64,000 nt of DNA from assembly GCF_020400825.1 (NCBI RefSeq), contig NZ_JAINVH010000011.1:124001-188000 (forward strand). Direction: 5' to 3'. The notes beneath the pieces were generated by a model. That model saw nothing but the letters and a program-made list of their open reading frames with translations. It was not told where the DNA came from and searched no databases. The position numbers and the translations under genes are program-made. Below, piece after piece: positions 1 to 8,507 of this stretch. Within the stretch, counting starts at the first letter, position 1. The number at the start of each line of letters is the position of its first letter. The stretch is from Streptomyces sp. HPF1205. GTDB taxonomy: Bacteria; Actinomycetota; Actinomycetes; Streptomycetales; Streptomycetaceae.

Positions 1-1
1 C

Positions 2-769
2 GCGGTGGAACCGCTGTTCCTGCTGACCGCCCGTGAGGAACCGATGTCCTTCGACCGGGTCACGTCCGAGTTCGACCAGTTCGTCGCCGACAACGAGCAC
101 TTCGAGTTCTACTGGTTCCCGCACACCGAGGGCTGCGTCACCAAGCGCAACAACCGCAGCCGGGGGCCGGCCGCCCCGGTCCCGGCGGTGCGCGGCTGGA
201 TCGACGACGAGCTGCTGTCCAACGGCGTCTTCCAGGCCGCCTGCGCCCTGGGCCGGGCGGCGCCGGCCGCCATCCCGGGCATCGCCAGGATCTCCAGCCG
301 CGCGCTGTCGGCCCGCACGTACACCGACATCCCGTACAAGGTCTTCACAAGTCCGCGCCGGGTGCGGTTCGTGGAGATGGAGTACGCCGTGCCGCGCGCG
401 GCCGCGGTCGACGCGATACGGGAGCTCAAGGCGATGGTGGAGCGCTCGTCGCTGCGGATCAGCTTCCCGGTGGAGGTGCGGGTGGCGCCGGCCGACGACA
501 TCCCGCTGTCGACGGCGTCGGGGCGGGACAGCGCGTACATCGCGGTGCACATGTACCGGGGCAGCCGGTACCAGGAGTACTTCACCGCGGTCGAGAAGAT
601 CATGACGGAGCGGGGCGGGCGTCCGCACTGGGGCAAACTGCACACCCGGGACGCCGGTTACCTGGCGGACGTCTATCCCCGGTTCGGGGAATTCACCCGG
701 TTGCGGGACCGGCTCGATCCCGAGCGGCTGTTCGGCAACGACTATCTGCGCCGCGTGCTGGGTTCGTAG
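2..769 (+). CDS. D-arabinono-1,4-lactone oxidase-type FAD oxidoreductase, C-terminal part
   Basis: The gene is cut by the left window edge; about 255 codons are visible and the frame is open to base 2. The C-terminal HWGKLH motif and the ending with RDRLDPERLFGND are typical of the ALO (sugar-1,4-lactone oxidase) C-terminal domain of VAO-family flavoproteins. These enzymes oxidise aldonolactones or related polyols using FAD. The FAD-binding half lies outside the window, so the substrate cannot be judged. A weak hairpin region follows the stop. Confidence 0.85.
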   Translation, partial: AVEPLFLLTAREEPMSFDRVTSEFDQFVADNEHFEFYWFPHTEGCVTKRNNRSRGPAAPVPAVRGWIDDELLSNGVFQAACALGRAAPAAIPGIARISSRALSARTYTDIPYKVFTSPRRVRFVEMEYAVPRAAAVDAIRELKAMVERSSLRISFPVEVRVAPADDIPLSTASGRDSAYIAVHMYRGSRYQEYFTAVEKIMTERGGRPHWGKLHTRDAGYLADVYPRFGEFTRLRDRLDPERLFGNDYLRRVLGS

Positions 770-1153
770 CCGTACGTCCGGATTTGCCCGGGGCGCACAG
801 GGCGCACTTGTGAGTTGCGTCACTCAACTCCCGGCTCCCGGGAGGAGATTCGGTGGCGCGGCGGCCACCCTCCGGTGGCCCGAATGGAGTACCGTGACCA
901 GTCCCGGCCCCCGGTTGCTCTCCGGTCGCGGGGACCGATGGGGAAAGGAGCTGACGACCCTGGTCCCGGGGTGCCATGATTGGTCACGGACAGTGGCCAA
1001 TCGTCCACCGTCCCATGACGGCGTGTCACCGCGGACATGCGACACGCCGGGCAACTCTGCAAGGTTGTGGCACGCTGCACCTGGGCAGGCCAGACTCGTC
1101 CAACGGGAGCAGCGACGCACGTGACGTCGGCAGGCACCACCCGGGAGGTAACC
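770..1153. other. Intergenic region upstream of sepH, no gene seen
   Basis: This 384-base gap holds no convincing coding frame. Two short hairpins lie after the oxidase stop: arms 828-834/838-844 and arms 863-869/874-880. Either could end the oxidase transcript, but neither has a U-tract. The remainder should carry the sepH promoter, which I could not assign from sequence. A strong ribosome binding site (GGGAGGT, 1143-1149) precedes sepH. Confidence 0.5.
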
Positions 1154-2197
1154 GTGCCCGAACTGCGCGTCGTGGCCGTCAGCAACGACGGCACACGACT
1201 GGTGCTCAAGGCTGCCGACAGCACGGAGTACACCCTCCCCATCGACGAGCGGCTGCGCGCCGCCGTGCGCAACGACAGGGCGCGGCTCGGCCAGATCGAG
1301 ATCGAGGTCGAGAGCCATCTGCGGCCGCGCGACATCCAGGCCCGGATACGCGCCGGCGCCTCCGCCGAGGAGGTCGCCCAGCTCGCCGGGATCCCGGTGG
1401 AGCGGGTCCGCCGCTTCGAGGGGCCGGTGCTGGCCGAGCGGGCGTTCATGGCCGAGCGGGCCAGGAAGACCCCGGTGCGGCGGCAGGGCGAGAGCACCGG
1501 GCCGCAGCTCGGGGAGGCGGTGGCCGAGCGGCTGCTGCTGCGCGGCGCGGAGAAGGACACCGTGCTGTGGGACTCCTGGCGGCGGGACGACGGCACCTGG
1601 GAGGTGCTGCTGGTCTACCGGGTCGCCGGTGAGCCGCACTCGGCGAGCTGGACGTACGATCCGCCGCGCCGCCTGGTGCAGGCGGTGGACGACGAGGCCC
1701 GCTCGCTGATCGGCGAGACCGCGCAGAGCCAGGCGGCCGAGCCGAGCTTCCCGTTCGTGCCGAGGATCGCCCGGCTGCCCAGGGACCGCCCGCTGGACCG
1801 TGCCCTCGACCGGCAGTCCTCGTCCGACCGGTCCGAGGCCGCCCGCGCCGAGAGCGAGCGCGGTGCGGAACCGGAGGAGCGGGACTCCCTGACCAGCCTG
1901 CTCGAAGCGGTGCCCAGCTTCCGCGGCGACATGGTCGTGCCCGCGCCCCCGGGTGCGCCCGACACCGCCCCGGCGGCCGAGGTTCCCGAGGAGTCCGCCG
2001 AGGAGGCGGCTCCCGCCGCCAGCGCGGGATCGGCCTACGCGGACGTCCTGATGCCCCGTGCCGTCGCCGGGCACCGCGACCGCCTGGTCGGCACCACCGA
2101 CCGGCAGGCGGAAGCGGACGGCGTCCGACCCGGCCGCAGGGCGACGGTGCCGAGCTGGGACGAGATCGTCTTCGGCAGCCGGCGCAAGAAGGAGTAG
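1154..2197 (+). CDS. sepH: Cell division regulator SepH (DUF3071 family)
   Basis: This 347-residue protein starts at GTG 1154, chosen because GGGAGGT lies 4 bases upstream and the N-terminus MPELRVVAVSNDG is the conserved family start. Residues 1-165 form the DUF3071 domain, with a helix-turn-helix at about 60-92 (SAEEVAQLAGIPVERVRRFEG). The remaining half is acidic, proline/alanine-rich and probably disordered, ending in a basic RRKKE tail. SepH of Streptomyces and mycobacteria binds FtsZ and promotes filament assembly at division sites. It lies tail to tail with the sulfurtransferase gene. Confidence 0.93.
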   Translation: MPELRVVAVSNDGTRLVLKAADSTEYTLPIDERLRAAVRNDRARLGQIEIEVESHLRPRDIQARIRAGASAEEVAQLAGIPVERVRRFEGPVLAERAFMAERARKTPVRRQGESTGPQLGEAVAERLLLRGAEKDTVLWDSWRRDDGTWEVLLVYRVAGEPHSASWTYDPPRRLVQAVDDEARSLIGETAQSQAAEPSFPFVPRIARLPRDRPLDRALDRQSSSDRSEAARAESERGAEPEERDSLTSLLEAVPSFRGDMVVPAPPGAPDTAPAAEVPEESAEEAAPAASAGSAYADVLMPRAVAGHRDRLVGTTDRQAEADGVRPGRRATVPSWDEIVFGSRRKKE

Positions 2198-2259
2198 GCC
2201 CGCCGGGGCCCCGGGACCCCCGTGGCCCCGGGACCTCCTGGCCCCGGGGCCCTGCCGCA

Positions 2260-2278
2260 CGTCCCGCCGGGCGGGACG
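2260..2278. terminator. Hairpin between convergent sepH and sseA
   Basis: The arms 2260-2268 and 2270-2278 are perfect 9-base complements (CGTCCCGCC / GGCGGGACG), in practice a 7-bp stem with a tight loop. The preceding 2205-2251 stretch holds three GGCCCCGGGAC-like copies and the palindrome GGCCCCGGGGCC. The position between two convergent stops suggests a bidirectional terminator. There is no U-tract. Confidence 0.4.
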
Positions 2279-2332
2279 GGTTCGCCGGGCGTCCTCGTAC
2301 CGCCCGGCTCGGCGTGCGTTCCGCGCGCGGGC

Positions 2333-3163
2333 TCAGCCGGGCTGCGAGCCGGTGGCCACGGGCCGGGCGGGGTCGGCCGTCCACTCACTCCAGGAGCCCG
2401 GGTAGAGGGCGGGGGCGGAGATCCCCGCGAGGACGAGCGCGAGGATCTCGTGGGCGGCGGAGACGCCCGAGCCGCAGTAGACGCCGACTTCCCGGCCGGA
2501 GGCCGCGCCGAGGGCCTCGAACCGGCGCACGAGGTCGGCGGCGGGCAGGAAGCGGCCGTCGGGGCCGGCGTTGGCGGTGGTGGGCGCGTTGACCGCGCCG
2601 GGGATGTGGCCGGCGACGGGGTCGATGGGCTCCACCTCGCCCCGGTACCGCTCGGGCACGCGGGCGTCCAGCAGCAGGCCGCGGCGGGCGAGCGCGGCCG
2701 CGCCGTCGGCGTCGACCACGGGCATCGCCCCCGGCCGCGGCACGAAGTCGCCCTCCTCGGGGGCGGGTTCCTCGGTGGACAGCGGCAACCCGGCCGCCCG
2801 CCAGGCGTCGAGCCCGCCGTCGAGGACACGTACCCGCTCGTGCCCCGCCCAGCGCAGCAGCCACCAGGCACGGGCGGGGCCCCAGCCGTTGCCGTCGTCG
2901 TAGACGACCACGTCGGAGTCCGCGCCGACCCCGGCCTTGCGCATGGCCGCGCCGAACGCCTCGGCGTCGGGCAGCGGGTGGCGCCCGCGCGGCCCGGGCG
3001 CCCCGGCGAGTTCGGCGTCCATGTCGACGTAACGCGCCCCGGGGATGTGCCCCTTGGCGTACTCCGGATACCCGGGCGGGCCGCCCAGCCGGTAACGGAC
3101 GTCCAAGAGGACGCGGGATTCGGAGGTTTGAGCGAGTTCGGCGGCGGAGATGATCGGTTGCAT
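2333..3163 (-). CDS. sseA: Thiosulfate sulfurtransferase (two-domain rhodanese)
   Basis: 276 residues from ATG 3163. Two rhodanese domains are present. The N-terminal, inactive one covers about 1-125 (LLDVRYRLGG, VVVYDDGNGWGPARAWW) and the C-terminal catalytic one about 140-270 (LLLDARVPERYRGE). The active-site loop CGSGVSA supplies the persulfide-forming Cys, and the sequence ends in a typical LYPGSWSEW motif. It transfers sulfane sulfur from thiosulfate or mercaptopyruvate to acceptors in the cytoplasm. A slightly longer frame begins 9 codons upstream, but MQPIISAAEL matches the usual start. It is divergent from the VOC gene. Confidence 0.9.
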   Translation of the reverse strand: MQPIISAAELAQTSESRVLLDVRYRLGGPPGYPEYAKGHIPGARYVDMDAELAGAPGPRGRHPLPDAEAFGAAMRKAGVGADSDVVVYDDGNGWGPARAWWLLRWAGHERVRVLDGGLDAWRAAGLPLSTEEPAPEEGDFVPRPGAMPVVDADGAAALARRGLLLDARVPERYRGEVEPIDPVAGHIPGAVNAPTTANAGPDGRFLPAADLVRRFEALGAASGREVGVYCGSGVSAAHEILALVLAGISAPALYPGSWSEWTADPARPVATGSQPG

Positions 3164-3386
3164 GTGCCCATTGTGGCGTGCGGCCTCCACCGGTCGGTGA
3201 CCGGATCACCTCATACGGTGATGACGCCGATCCACACAGGGCATACCATTTCGCCCGCGCCCCGGCTCCGGCCGACGCACGCGGCGCGGCCAGGGCGCGC
3301 CCGCCGGCGGGGGGCGGACATCGGCGGGCCGCCTGCCTTGAGATGACGGACGCGCCCAGGCGCGCCCCGAGGAGAGTACGTTTCGC

Positions 3387-4163
3387 ATGACGGAGGTAGC
3401 GGGCAGGCGCCTGCCCGGCACGCCCTGCTGGGCCACTCTCATGGTCCACCGGGCGGATCAGGCGCGGAGCTTCTACGGAGCCCTGTTCGGCTGGGAGTTC
3501 GAGCACGACCCCGGGCGGCGGGGCGCGTACACCTCGGCGCTGCTCGACGGGCGGCGGGTGGCCGCCATCGGCGACGGCCCGGCCGAGCCGCTGCGCCCGG
3601 TCGCCTGGACGACGATGTTCGCCTCGGACGACGTGGACGGGACGGCGGAGCTGGTCAGGGCGTGCGGCGGCACGGTCGCCGTCGGACCGCTGAACGCCGA
3701 AGGCGAGGGCAGGCTGGCGATCGCGGCGGACCCCTCGGGCGCGGTGTTCGGCATCCGGCAGGGGGAACGGTCCGCGCGCGCGGAGCCGACCGGCGGCCCG
3801 GGGTCCGTGGCGTGGAGCGAGCTGCGGACGTGGGAGTCGCCGCTGGTCGCCAAGTTCTACCAGGTGGTGTTCGGCTCGGGTGCCGAGCCGTCCGCCGGTG
3901 AAGAGCCCGACCGCGTCGTCCTGACCGTGGGCGGCAGGGCCGTCGCGGGCGTCCACGGCCTCGGCTCGCGCCTGCCGCGCGACCGCGGCGCCCACTGGAC
4001 GACCTTCTTCGAGACCGTCGACGTGGACGAGACGGTGCACCGCGCGGCCGGGCTCGGCGGGCGCGTGGTGGACCCGCCGTACGACTCCCCCTGCGGCCGC
4101 GCGGCCACGCTCGTCGGCCCGGAAGGCGCGGCCTTCGCCCTCCTCGCCCCGGCACCGGCCTGA
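3387..4163 (+). CDS. VOC-superfamily protein, tandem glyoxalase/bleomycin-resistance domains
   Basis: 258 residues with two vicinal-oxygen-chelate repeats: about 10-125 (TLMVHRADQARSFYGALFGWEF) and about 135-255 (WSELRTWESPLVAKFYQVVFG, ending with EGAAFALLAP). Many Streptomyces paralogues of this length are annotated hydroxylase or glyoxalase-like; no substrate can be assigned from sequence. The gene stands alone, divergent from sseA. Confidence 0.85.
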   Translation: MTEVAGRRLPGTPCWATLMVHRADQARSFYGALFGWEFEHDPGRRGAYTSALLDGRRVAAIGDGPAEPLRPVAWTTMFASDDVDGTAELVRACGGTVAVGPLNAEGEGRLAIAADPSGAVFGIRQGERSARAEPTGGPGSVAWSELRTWESPLVAKFYQVVFGSGAEPSAGEEPDRVVLTVGGRAVAGVHGLGSRLPRDRGAHWTTFFETVDVDETVHRAAGLGGRVVDPPYDSPCGRAATLVGPEGAAFALLAPAPA

Positions 4164-4210
4164 CCCCGTCGCGCGCGGAACCGGTCCTCGCGGCCCGCGG
4201 GGCGGGCCCT

Positions 4211-4400
4211 TGGAGCTCCGAACGGAATGGGCGTCCGATCAGCTAGCGGCGTCTGGTGCCGTACATCGCAAGGCGCCGGTTCGTCCTCGTACTGGGCGTA
4301 CTCGGACGAACCGGCAACTGGGGGTCCCCCCGCCGCAGGCAGGGGGAGAGGTGCGGTGCCAGGGGGCGCGAGCAGGGCGGCCATTCCGTTCGGAGTTCTA
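4211..4400. mobile_element. MITE-like element, about 190 bp, with 20-base terminal inverted repeats
   Basis: The ends 4211-4230 and 4381-4400 match as inverted repeats in 18 of 20 positions, with 15 perfect innermost bases (CTCCGAACGGAATGG at 4216-4230). There is no credible coding frame inside. The interior holds a perfect 12-bp stem (4275-4286 with 4304-4315) and a C-run/G-run pair (GGGGGTCCCCCC near 4320-4331, AGGGGGAG near 4341-4348). Such compact non-coding inverted-repeat elements are known in Streptomyces intergenic DNA. The right end includes the stop codon of the ROK gene. No clear target-site duplication was seen. Confidence 0.65.
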
Positions 4401-5582
4401 AGCTCCGGAGAGCAGGGCGGGGGCGTCGGCGAGGATCAGCGCCGCCGCGCCGCGGACCTCCGCCTTTTCGTCGAGACCGGCCGTGACGACGTCGAGTCCG
4501 GCGACCGCGGACGGCAGGGTGTGGCGGCGGACCCCGGACCGTACGGGTTCGAGGATGTCCTCGCCCGCGCTCGCCAGGTCGCCGCCGATCACGACGAGTT
4601 GCGGGTTGAGGAGGGTGACCAGGGCGGACAGAGCGCGGCCGACGGCGTCACCGGCGTCACGCACGGCCCGCAGCACGCCGGTGTTGCGTTGCGCGATCAG
4701 CGCGGGCAGGTCGCGGGCGTCGACCGGCTGGCCCCAACTCTCGGTGAGGAGGCGGGCTATGGCCACCGGACTGGCCACCGTTTCCAGGCAGCCGCGGTTG
4801 CCGCAGCGGCACACGAGCCCGTCGGGGATCAGCGGGAGGTGCCCGATCTCGCCTGCCAGGCCGCGGGCGCCGACCAGCAGCCGGCCGTTGCTGACGATCC
4901 CCGCGCCGATGCCCGCGGACAGGCGGACGTAGACCATGTCGACGGTCTGCCGCCCGGCGCCGTACATCCGCTCGGCCAGCGCGCCCGCGTTGGCGTCGTT
5001 CGTGACGCGGACCGGGAGGCAGGTGCGGTCGCGCAGTTCGTCGGTGAGGCGCAGGCCGACCCAGCCGGGCATGATGCCGTCCGCGCCGAGGGCGCCGGTG
5101 TCCTTGTCCACGGGGGAGGCTATGCCCACGCCGATGCCGAGCACCCGGGAGCGGTCCACGTCGGCGTCGCGCAGCGCCGCGCGGGACAGTGCCGCGACCA
5201 GGTCCAGGGTCTCCTCGGGGGCCCGGTCGACGTCCTTGGCGGCCCAGCGTTCCCACCGCACGCCGCCGAACAGGTCGCACAGCATGAGGCGGACGTGCTG
5301 GTGGCCGATGTCCGCGCCGATGGCGTACCCCGCCTCGGGCACCAGCGACAGCGCCTGCGCGGGCCGCCCGGTGCGCCGCGGCCCGTCGGCGGGCTCCTCC
5401 CCCGCCTCGTCCTCGGTGACCAGGCCGGCGGCGACGAGATCGGCGACCAGCGAGGAGACGGTCGCTCTGGACAGACCGGTGGCCCGCACCAGTTCGGGCC
5501 GGCTGGTGCGCGGCGCGGCGTGCAGCGCTTCCAGCACCCTGAGCCGTCCGACCTCCCGCAGGTTCGCTGGCGTGTCCTTCAT
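4398..5582 (-). CDS. ROK-family transcriptional regulator (NagC/XylR type)
   Basis: 394 residues from ATG 5582 (MKDTPANLREVGRLRVLEAL). An N-terminal winged HTH (about 10-65, TSRPELVRATGLSRATVSSLVADL) precedes a ROK sugar-kinase-like domain with the zinc/ROK signature CRCGNRGCLE. Family members repress sugar-utilisation genes and respond to the sugar or its phosphate. No sugar transport or catabolic gene lies nearby, so the regulon is unknown. The stop codon falls in the right inverted repeat of the adjoining MITE-like element, so insertion may have trimmed or replaced the natural 3' end. Confidence 0.88.
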   Translation of the reverse strand: MKDTPANLREVGRLRVLEALHAAPRTSRPELVRATGLSRATVSSLVADLVAAGLVTEDEAGEEPADGPRRTGRPAQALSLVPEAGYAIGADIGHQHVRLMLCDLFGGVRWERWAAKDVDRAPEETLDLVAALSRAALRDADVDRSRVLGIGVGIASPVDKDTGALGADGIMPGWVGLRLTDELRDRTCLPVRVTNDANAGALAERMYGAGRQTVDMVYVRLSAGIGAGIVSNGRLLVGARGLAGEIGHLPLIPDGLVCRCGNRGCLETVASPVAIARLLTESWGQPVDARDLPALIAQRNTGVLRAVRDAGDAVGRALSALVTLLNPQLVVIGGDLASAGEDILEPVRSGVRRHTLPSAVAGLDVVTAGLDEKAEVRGAAALILADAPALLSGA

Positions 5583-5796
5583 GGCCCCCCAGGGGTGCGG
5601 CGCGTACGGCTCTTGCAGGGTACGGGGCCGCACGGGGTGCGCACGATCGGCCGCGGCGCGCTCACGGCAGCCCGGCCCGCTCGTTCGGGGGCGGCAGGGG
5701 CGGCAAGGGCGATACGGGTGGGCGGTACGAGTGGGCGCTCGGCGAACGGTGGCGGGCGGTTACCTGCGGTCACGACCACCGCGGCGGGAGCGCGCC

Positions 5797-6516
5797 TCAG
5801 GCCTGTCCCACCGGCAGGACGTCCTGGCCGAGCGCGGCGGCGCCCGCCGTGGCCCTGGTCATCCGGCGCCGGTGGTGGCGACGGCACAGCACCTCGTAAC
5901 CGACCTCGCCGGAAGCGGTGCCCGCAGCGGAACCGGAGCCGGGGCCCGAGGCCGGGCCGGAGGCGGAGCCCGCGGCCGCCGCGGCGCTCTCGACGTCGCC
6001 GATCACCACCTGGGCGCCTTCGACGACCATCACACCGCCGATCGTGCGGGCGTTGTGGGTGGCCCGGGCGCCGCACCAGCACAGGGCCTCGACCTGCAAC
6101 GCCTCGACGCGGTCGGCGAGTTCGACCAGCCGACGGGAGCCGGGGAAGAGCCGGGTGCGGAAGTCGGTGGTGATGCCGAAGGCGTAGACGTCCAGGTCCA
6201 GGTCGTCCACGATCCGGGCGAGCTGGTCTATCTGCTCGGGCCCGAGGAACTGCGCCTCGTCCACGACGACGTAGTCGACCCGGCCGCCGCGGCTGATCTC
6301 GCGGACCACATGGGCGTAGAGGTCCATCCCGTCGCCGACCTCGACCGCGTCGGTGACCAGGCCGAGCCGGGAGGAGAGCCGGCCCGCGCCCGCCCGGTCG
6401 TCGCGGGTGAAGATCACCGACTGCAGGCCGCGGGCGGTGCGGTTGTGCACGATCTGCAGGGCGAGCGTGCTCTTGCCGCAGTCCATCGTTCCGGAGAAGA
6501 AGACCAACTCGGGCAT
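5797..6516 (-). CDS. tdk: Thymidine kinase (type II)
   Basis: 239 residues. The P-loop GTMDCGKST is at 9-17, the Mg/base-binding motif VVVDEAQFL at about 83, and the zinc lasso ligands are CWCG and the C-terminal CRRHH. It phosphorylates thymidine and deoxyuridine with ATP in nucleoside salvage. Between the two halves of the zinc site there is a low-complexity A/G/S/P insertion of roughly 28 residues (beginning ESAAAAAGSASGPASG), not present in typical 190-215-residue enzymes. It is probably a disordered loop. All catalytic motifs are intact. Confidence 0.92.
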   Translation of the reverse strand: MPELVFFSGTMDCGKSTLALQIVHNRTARGLQSVIFTRDDRAGAGRLSSRLGLVTDAVEVGDGMDLYAHVVREISRGGRVDYVVVDEAQFLGPEQIDQLARIVDDLDLDVYAFGITTDFRTRLFPGSRRLVELADRVEALQVEALCWCGARATHNARTIGGVMVVEGAQVVIGDVESAAAAAGSASGPASGPGSGSAAGTASGEVGYEVLCRRHHRRRMTRATAGAAALGQDVLPVGQA

Positions 6517-6606
6517 GGGAAGGGCGACGGCCTTTCGGTGGCGGGCGGCGGGGGCGGGGTGTGCGCGGCAGGGGCGTTCACAAGTGCGCGCGGGCGCGGC
6601 GGGACC

Positions 6607-7800
6607 TCAGGAGCGTACTTCGAGCAGCGGCACCAACTGCTCGACGGGGGCCAGCGAGCCGTGCAGGCCGACCATCTTGGACTCCCCCGGCTCGCTGCGG
6701 GCGGCCACGATCGCCATGTCGTCGCGGGCGACCGCGACCACGTCGCCGATGCGGGCGAGCACGCGCCGCTCCGGCTCGGGACCGAACCAGCCGGCGCGGA
6801 CGGCCTGTTCGCGGTCGGCCACCCACATGCGGTCGCCCAGCACCTCGCTCCACACCGCGAACACGTCGGAGGCGGCGCCGGGCACCGCGTAGACATGCCG
6901 GGCGCGGCCCTCACCGCCCAGGACGGCGACGCCCGCGCGCAGCTCCCAGTCCTCGTCGAAGTCGATGCGGGACTCTTCGTCGAAGGGGATGTCGATCATG
7001 CCGTGGTCGGCGGTGACGTAGAGCACGGCACGCGGCGGCAGCCGCTCGGCCAGCCGCCGCACCAGCCGGTCGACCATGGCGAGCTGGCCGCGCCAGGCGT
7101 CGGAGCCGACGCCGTGCCGGTGGCCCATGGCGTCGAGCTCGCTGTAGTACGTGTACACCAGCGCCCGGTCGGCTGCGGCGAGCCGCTCGGCGGCCAGGTC
7201 CACCCGCTCCTCGCCGGTGAGCCGGCCGAGGAAGGTGCCGCCGGACAGCGCGACCTTCGTGAGCGGGGTGTGCTCAAAGTCGGGCGAGGAGACCTGGCAG
7301 GTCGCGATGCCGGCCGCGTCGGCGAGCCGGAAGACCGTGGGGTGCGGCTGCCACACCCCGGGTGACGTCCACGGCTGCCAGCGCAGCTGGTTCATCAGCT
7401 GGCCGGTGTCGGGGTTGAGCGTGGTGTAGCCGGCCAGGCCGTGCGCGCCGGGCGGCAGGCCGGTGCCGACCGAGGCCAGCGAGGTGGCGGTGGTGGCCGG
7501 GAAGCCCGCGGTGAGCGGCCGCCCGGTACCGCCGCGGGAGGTGCCCAGCAGCGAGGTCAGGTAAGGAGCCTGCTCCGGGTGGCGCAGCAGCAGTTCCCAG
7601 CCCAGGCCGTCGACGAGGAACACGCACACCCTGTCGGCGGGTTCCAGCACCAGCCCGGTCGCGGGCATACCGGGGATCGCGAAGCCTGCGACCGCGGCGG
7701 GGATCACGTCGCTGAGGGCGCCGGTGCCGTACTCGGGAGCGGGGGCGGTCAGCGGGTCGAGCGGCACGGGGGCGAACGCGTCGGGGAGCGGCCGGGCCAT
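6607..7800 (-). CDS. Alkaline-phosphatase-superfamily protein (nucleotide pyrophosphatase/phosphodiesterase-like)
   Basis: 397 residues. Metal-binding features of the superfamily are visible: VFLVDGLGWELL (Asp), the nucleophile region GFPATTATSLASVGTG, YYSELDAMGHRHG (metal-binding Asp and His) and TADHGMIDIP (Asp-His). There is no signal peptide, so it acts in the cytoplasm. The substrate is unknown; relatives hydrolyse phosphodiesters or phosphonates. Its ATG overlaps the stop of the upstream DUF5998 gene as ATGA at 7800, which implies translational coupling. Confidence 0.85.
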   Translation of the reverse strand: MARPLPDAFAPVPLDPLTAPAPEYGTGALSDVIPAAVAGFAIPGMPATGLVLEPADRVCVFLVDGLGWELLLRHPEQAPYLTSLLGTSRGGTGRPLTAGFPATTATSLASVGTGLPPGAHGLAGYTTLNPDTGQLMNQLRWQPWTSPGVWQPHPTVFRLADAAGIATCQVSSPDFEHTPLTKVALSGGTFLGRLTGEERVDLAAERLAAADRALVYTYYSELDAMGHRHGVGSDAWRGQLAMVDRLVRRLAERLPPRAVLYVTADHGMIDIPFDEESRIDFDEDWELRAGVAVLGGEGRARHVYAVPGAASDVFAVWSEVLGDRMWVADREQAVRAGWFGPEPERRVLARIGDVVAVARDDMAIVAARSEPGESKMVGLHGSLAPVEQLVPLLEVRS

Positions 7801-8384
7801 CAGTCCGTGGCCGCTGTCGCCTCGGCGAGCGCCTGCGCGAAGGCGAGGGTCTGGCGGACGGTGTCGGGGCCGTCGCCGGTCTCGCTGACCCGCAGCGACA
7901 GGTCGTCGGCGGTGGAGGAGCCGGTGTAGCCGTGGTCGGCCTCGCAGTTGGGGTCGCCGCAGGCGGCCGGCTCCAGGTCGAGCCGGGAGACCGCGCCCCA
8001 GCCGATGGTGAGGACCACCTCGCGGGGCAGCGTCCCGGGGGTGTACGCCTCGGGGTTCGCCACGACCCGGCTGACGACGACCGACGAGATCCGGCCGATC
8101 TTCACCGACTCGGTGGACGTGGTGGCGTACGGCGTCGGGGAGGTGTCGTCGGCGGCCTGCTCGTCCGTGTGGCTGACGATGAACCTGCTGTCGGTGAGCA
8201 CCAGGACGGTCACATGGCGGCGCACCTCGTTGGCGTCGAAGGTGGTCTCCTGGTGGACCAGGTACGAGGAGACCGGCTCCCGGCCCACCGCTGCCTCGAC
8301 GGCCTCGGCCACCAGGGCGGGGTAATAGCCACTGCGCTCGATGGCCGTGCGCAGGCCCTGCGTACTCGTACCGGTCTTCGCCAT
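7800..8384 (-). CDS. DUF5998 family protein
   Basis: 194 residues from ATG 8384 (MAKTGTSTQGLRTAIERSGYYP). This is a conserved actinobacterial family of unknown function. The sequence is soluble and mostly beta, with a Cys/His cluster ACGDPNCEADHGY near residue 146 that could bind a metal. It is coupled to the downstream phosphatase through the ATGA overlap. Two in-frame codons upstream (MVVMAK) are an alternative start. A DnaA-box-like TGTGGAAAA lies at 8439-8447 in the upstream region. Confidence 0.8.
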   Translation of the reverse strand: MAKTGTSTQGLRTAIERSGYYPALVAEAVEAAVGREPVSSYLVHQETTFDANEVRRHVTVLVLTDSRFIVSHTDEQAADDTSPTPYATTSTESVKIGRISSVVVSRVVANPEAYTPGTLPREVVLTIGWGAVSRLDLEPAACGDPNCEADHGYTGSSTADDLSLRVSETGDGPDTVRQTLAFAQALAEATAATD

Positions 8385-8507
8385 GACGACCATCCTAATG
8401 GCGCCGCGCTTCCCGGCTCCGGACGAGGCGGGTCCGGCTGTGGAAAACCCCTGCCGGAATCCCCTTGCGGCACGCCGCTCCCGGCGGATCCTTCCCGGCA
8501 GCGGGCC

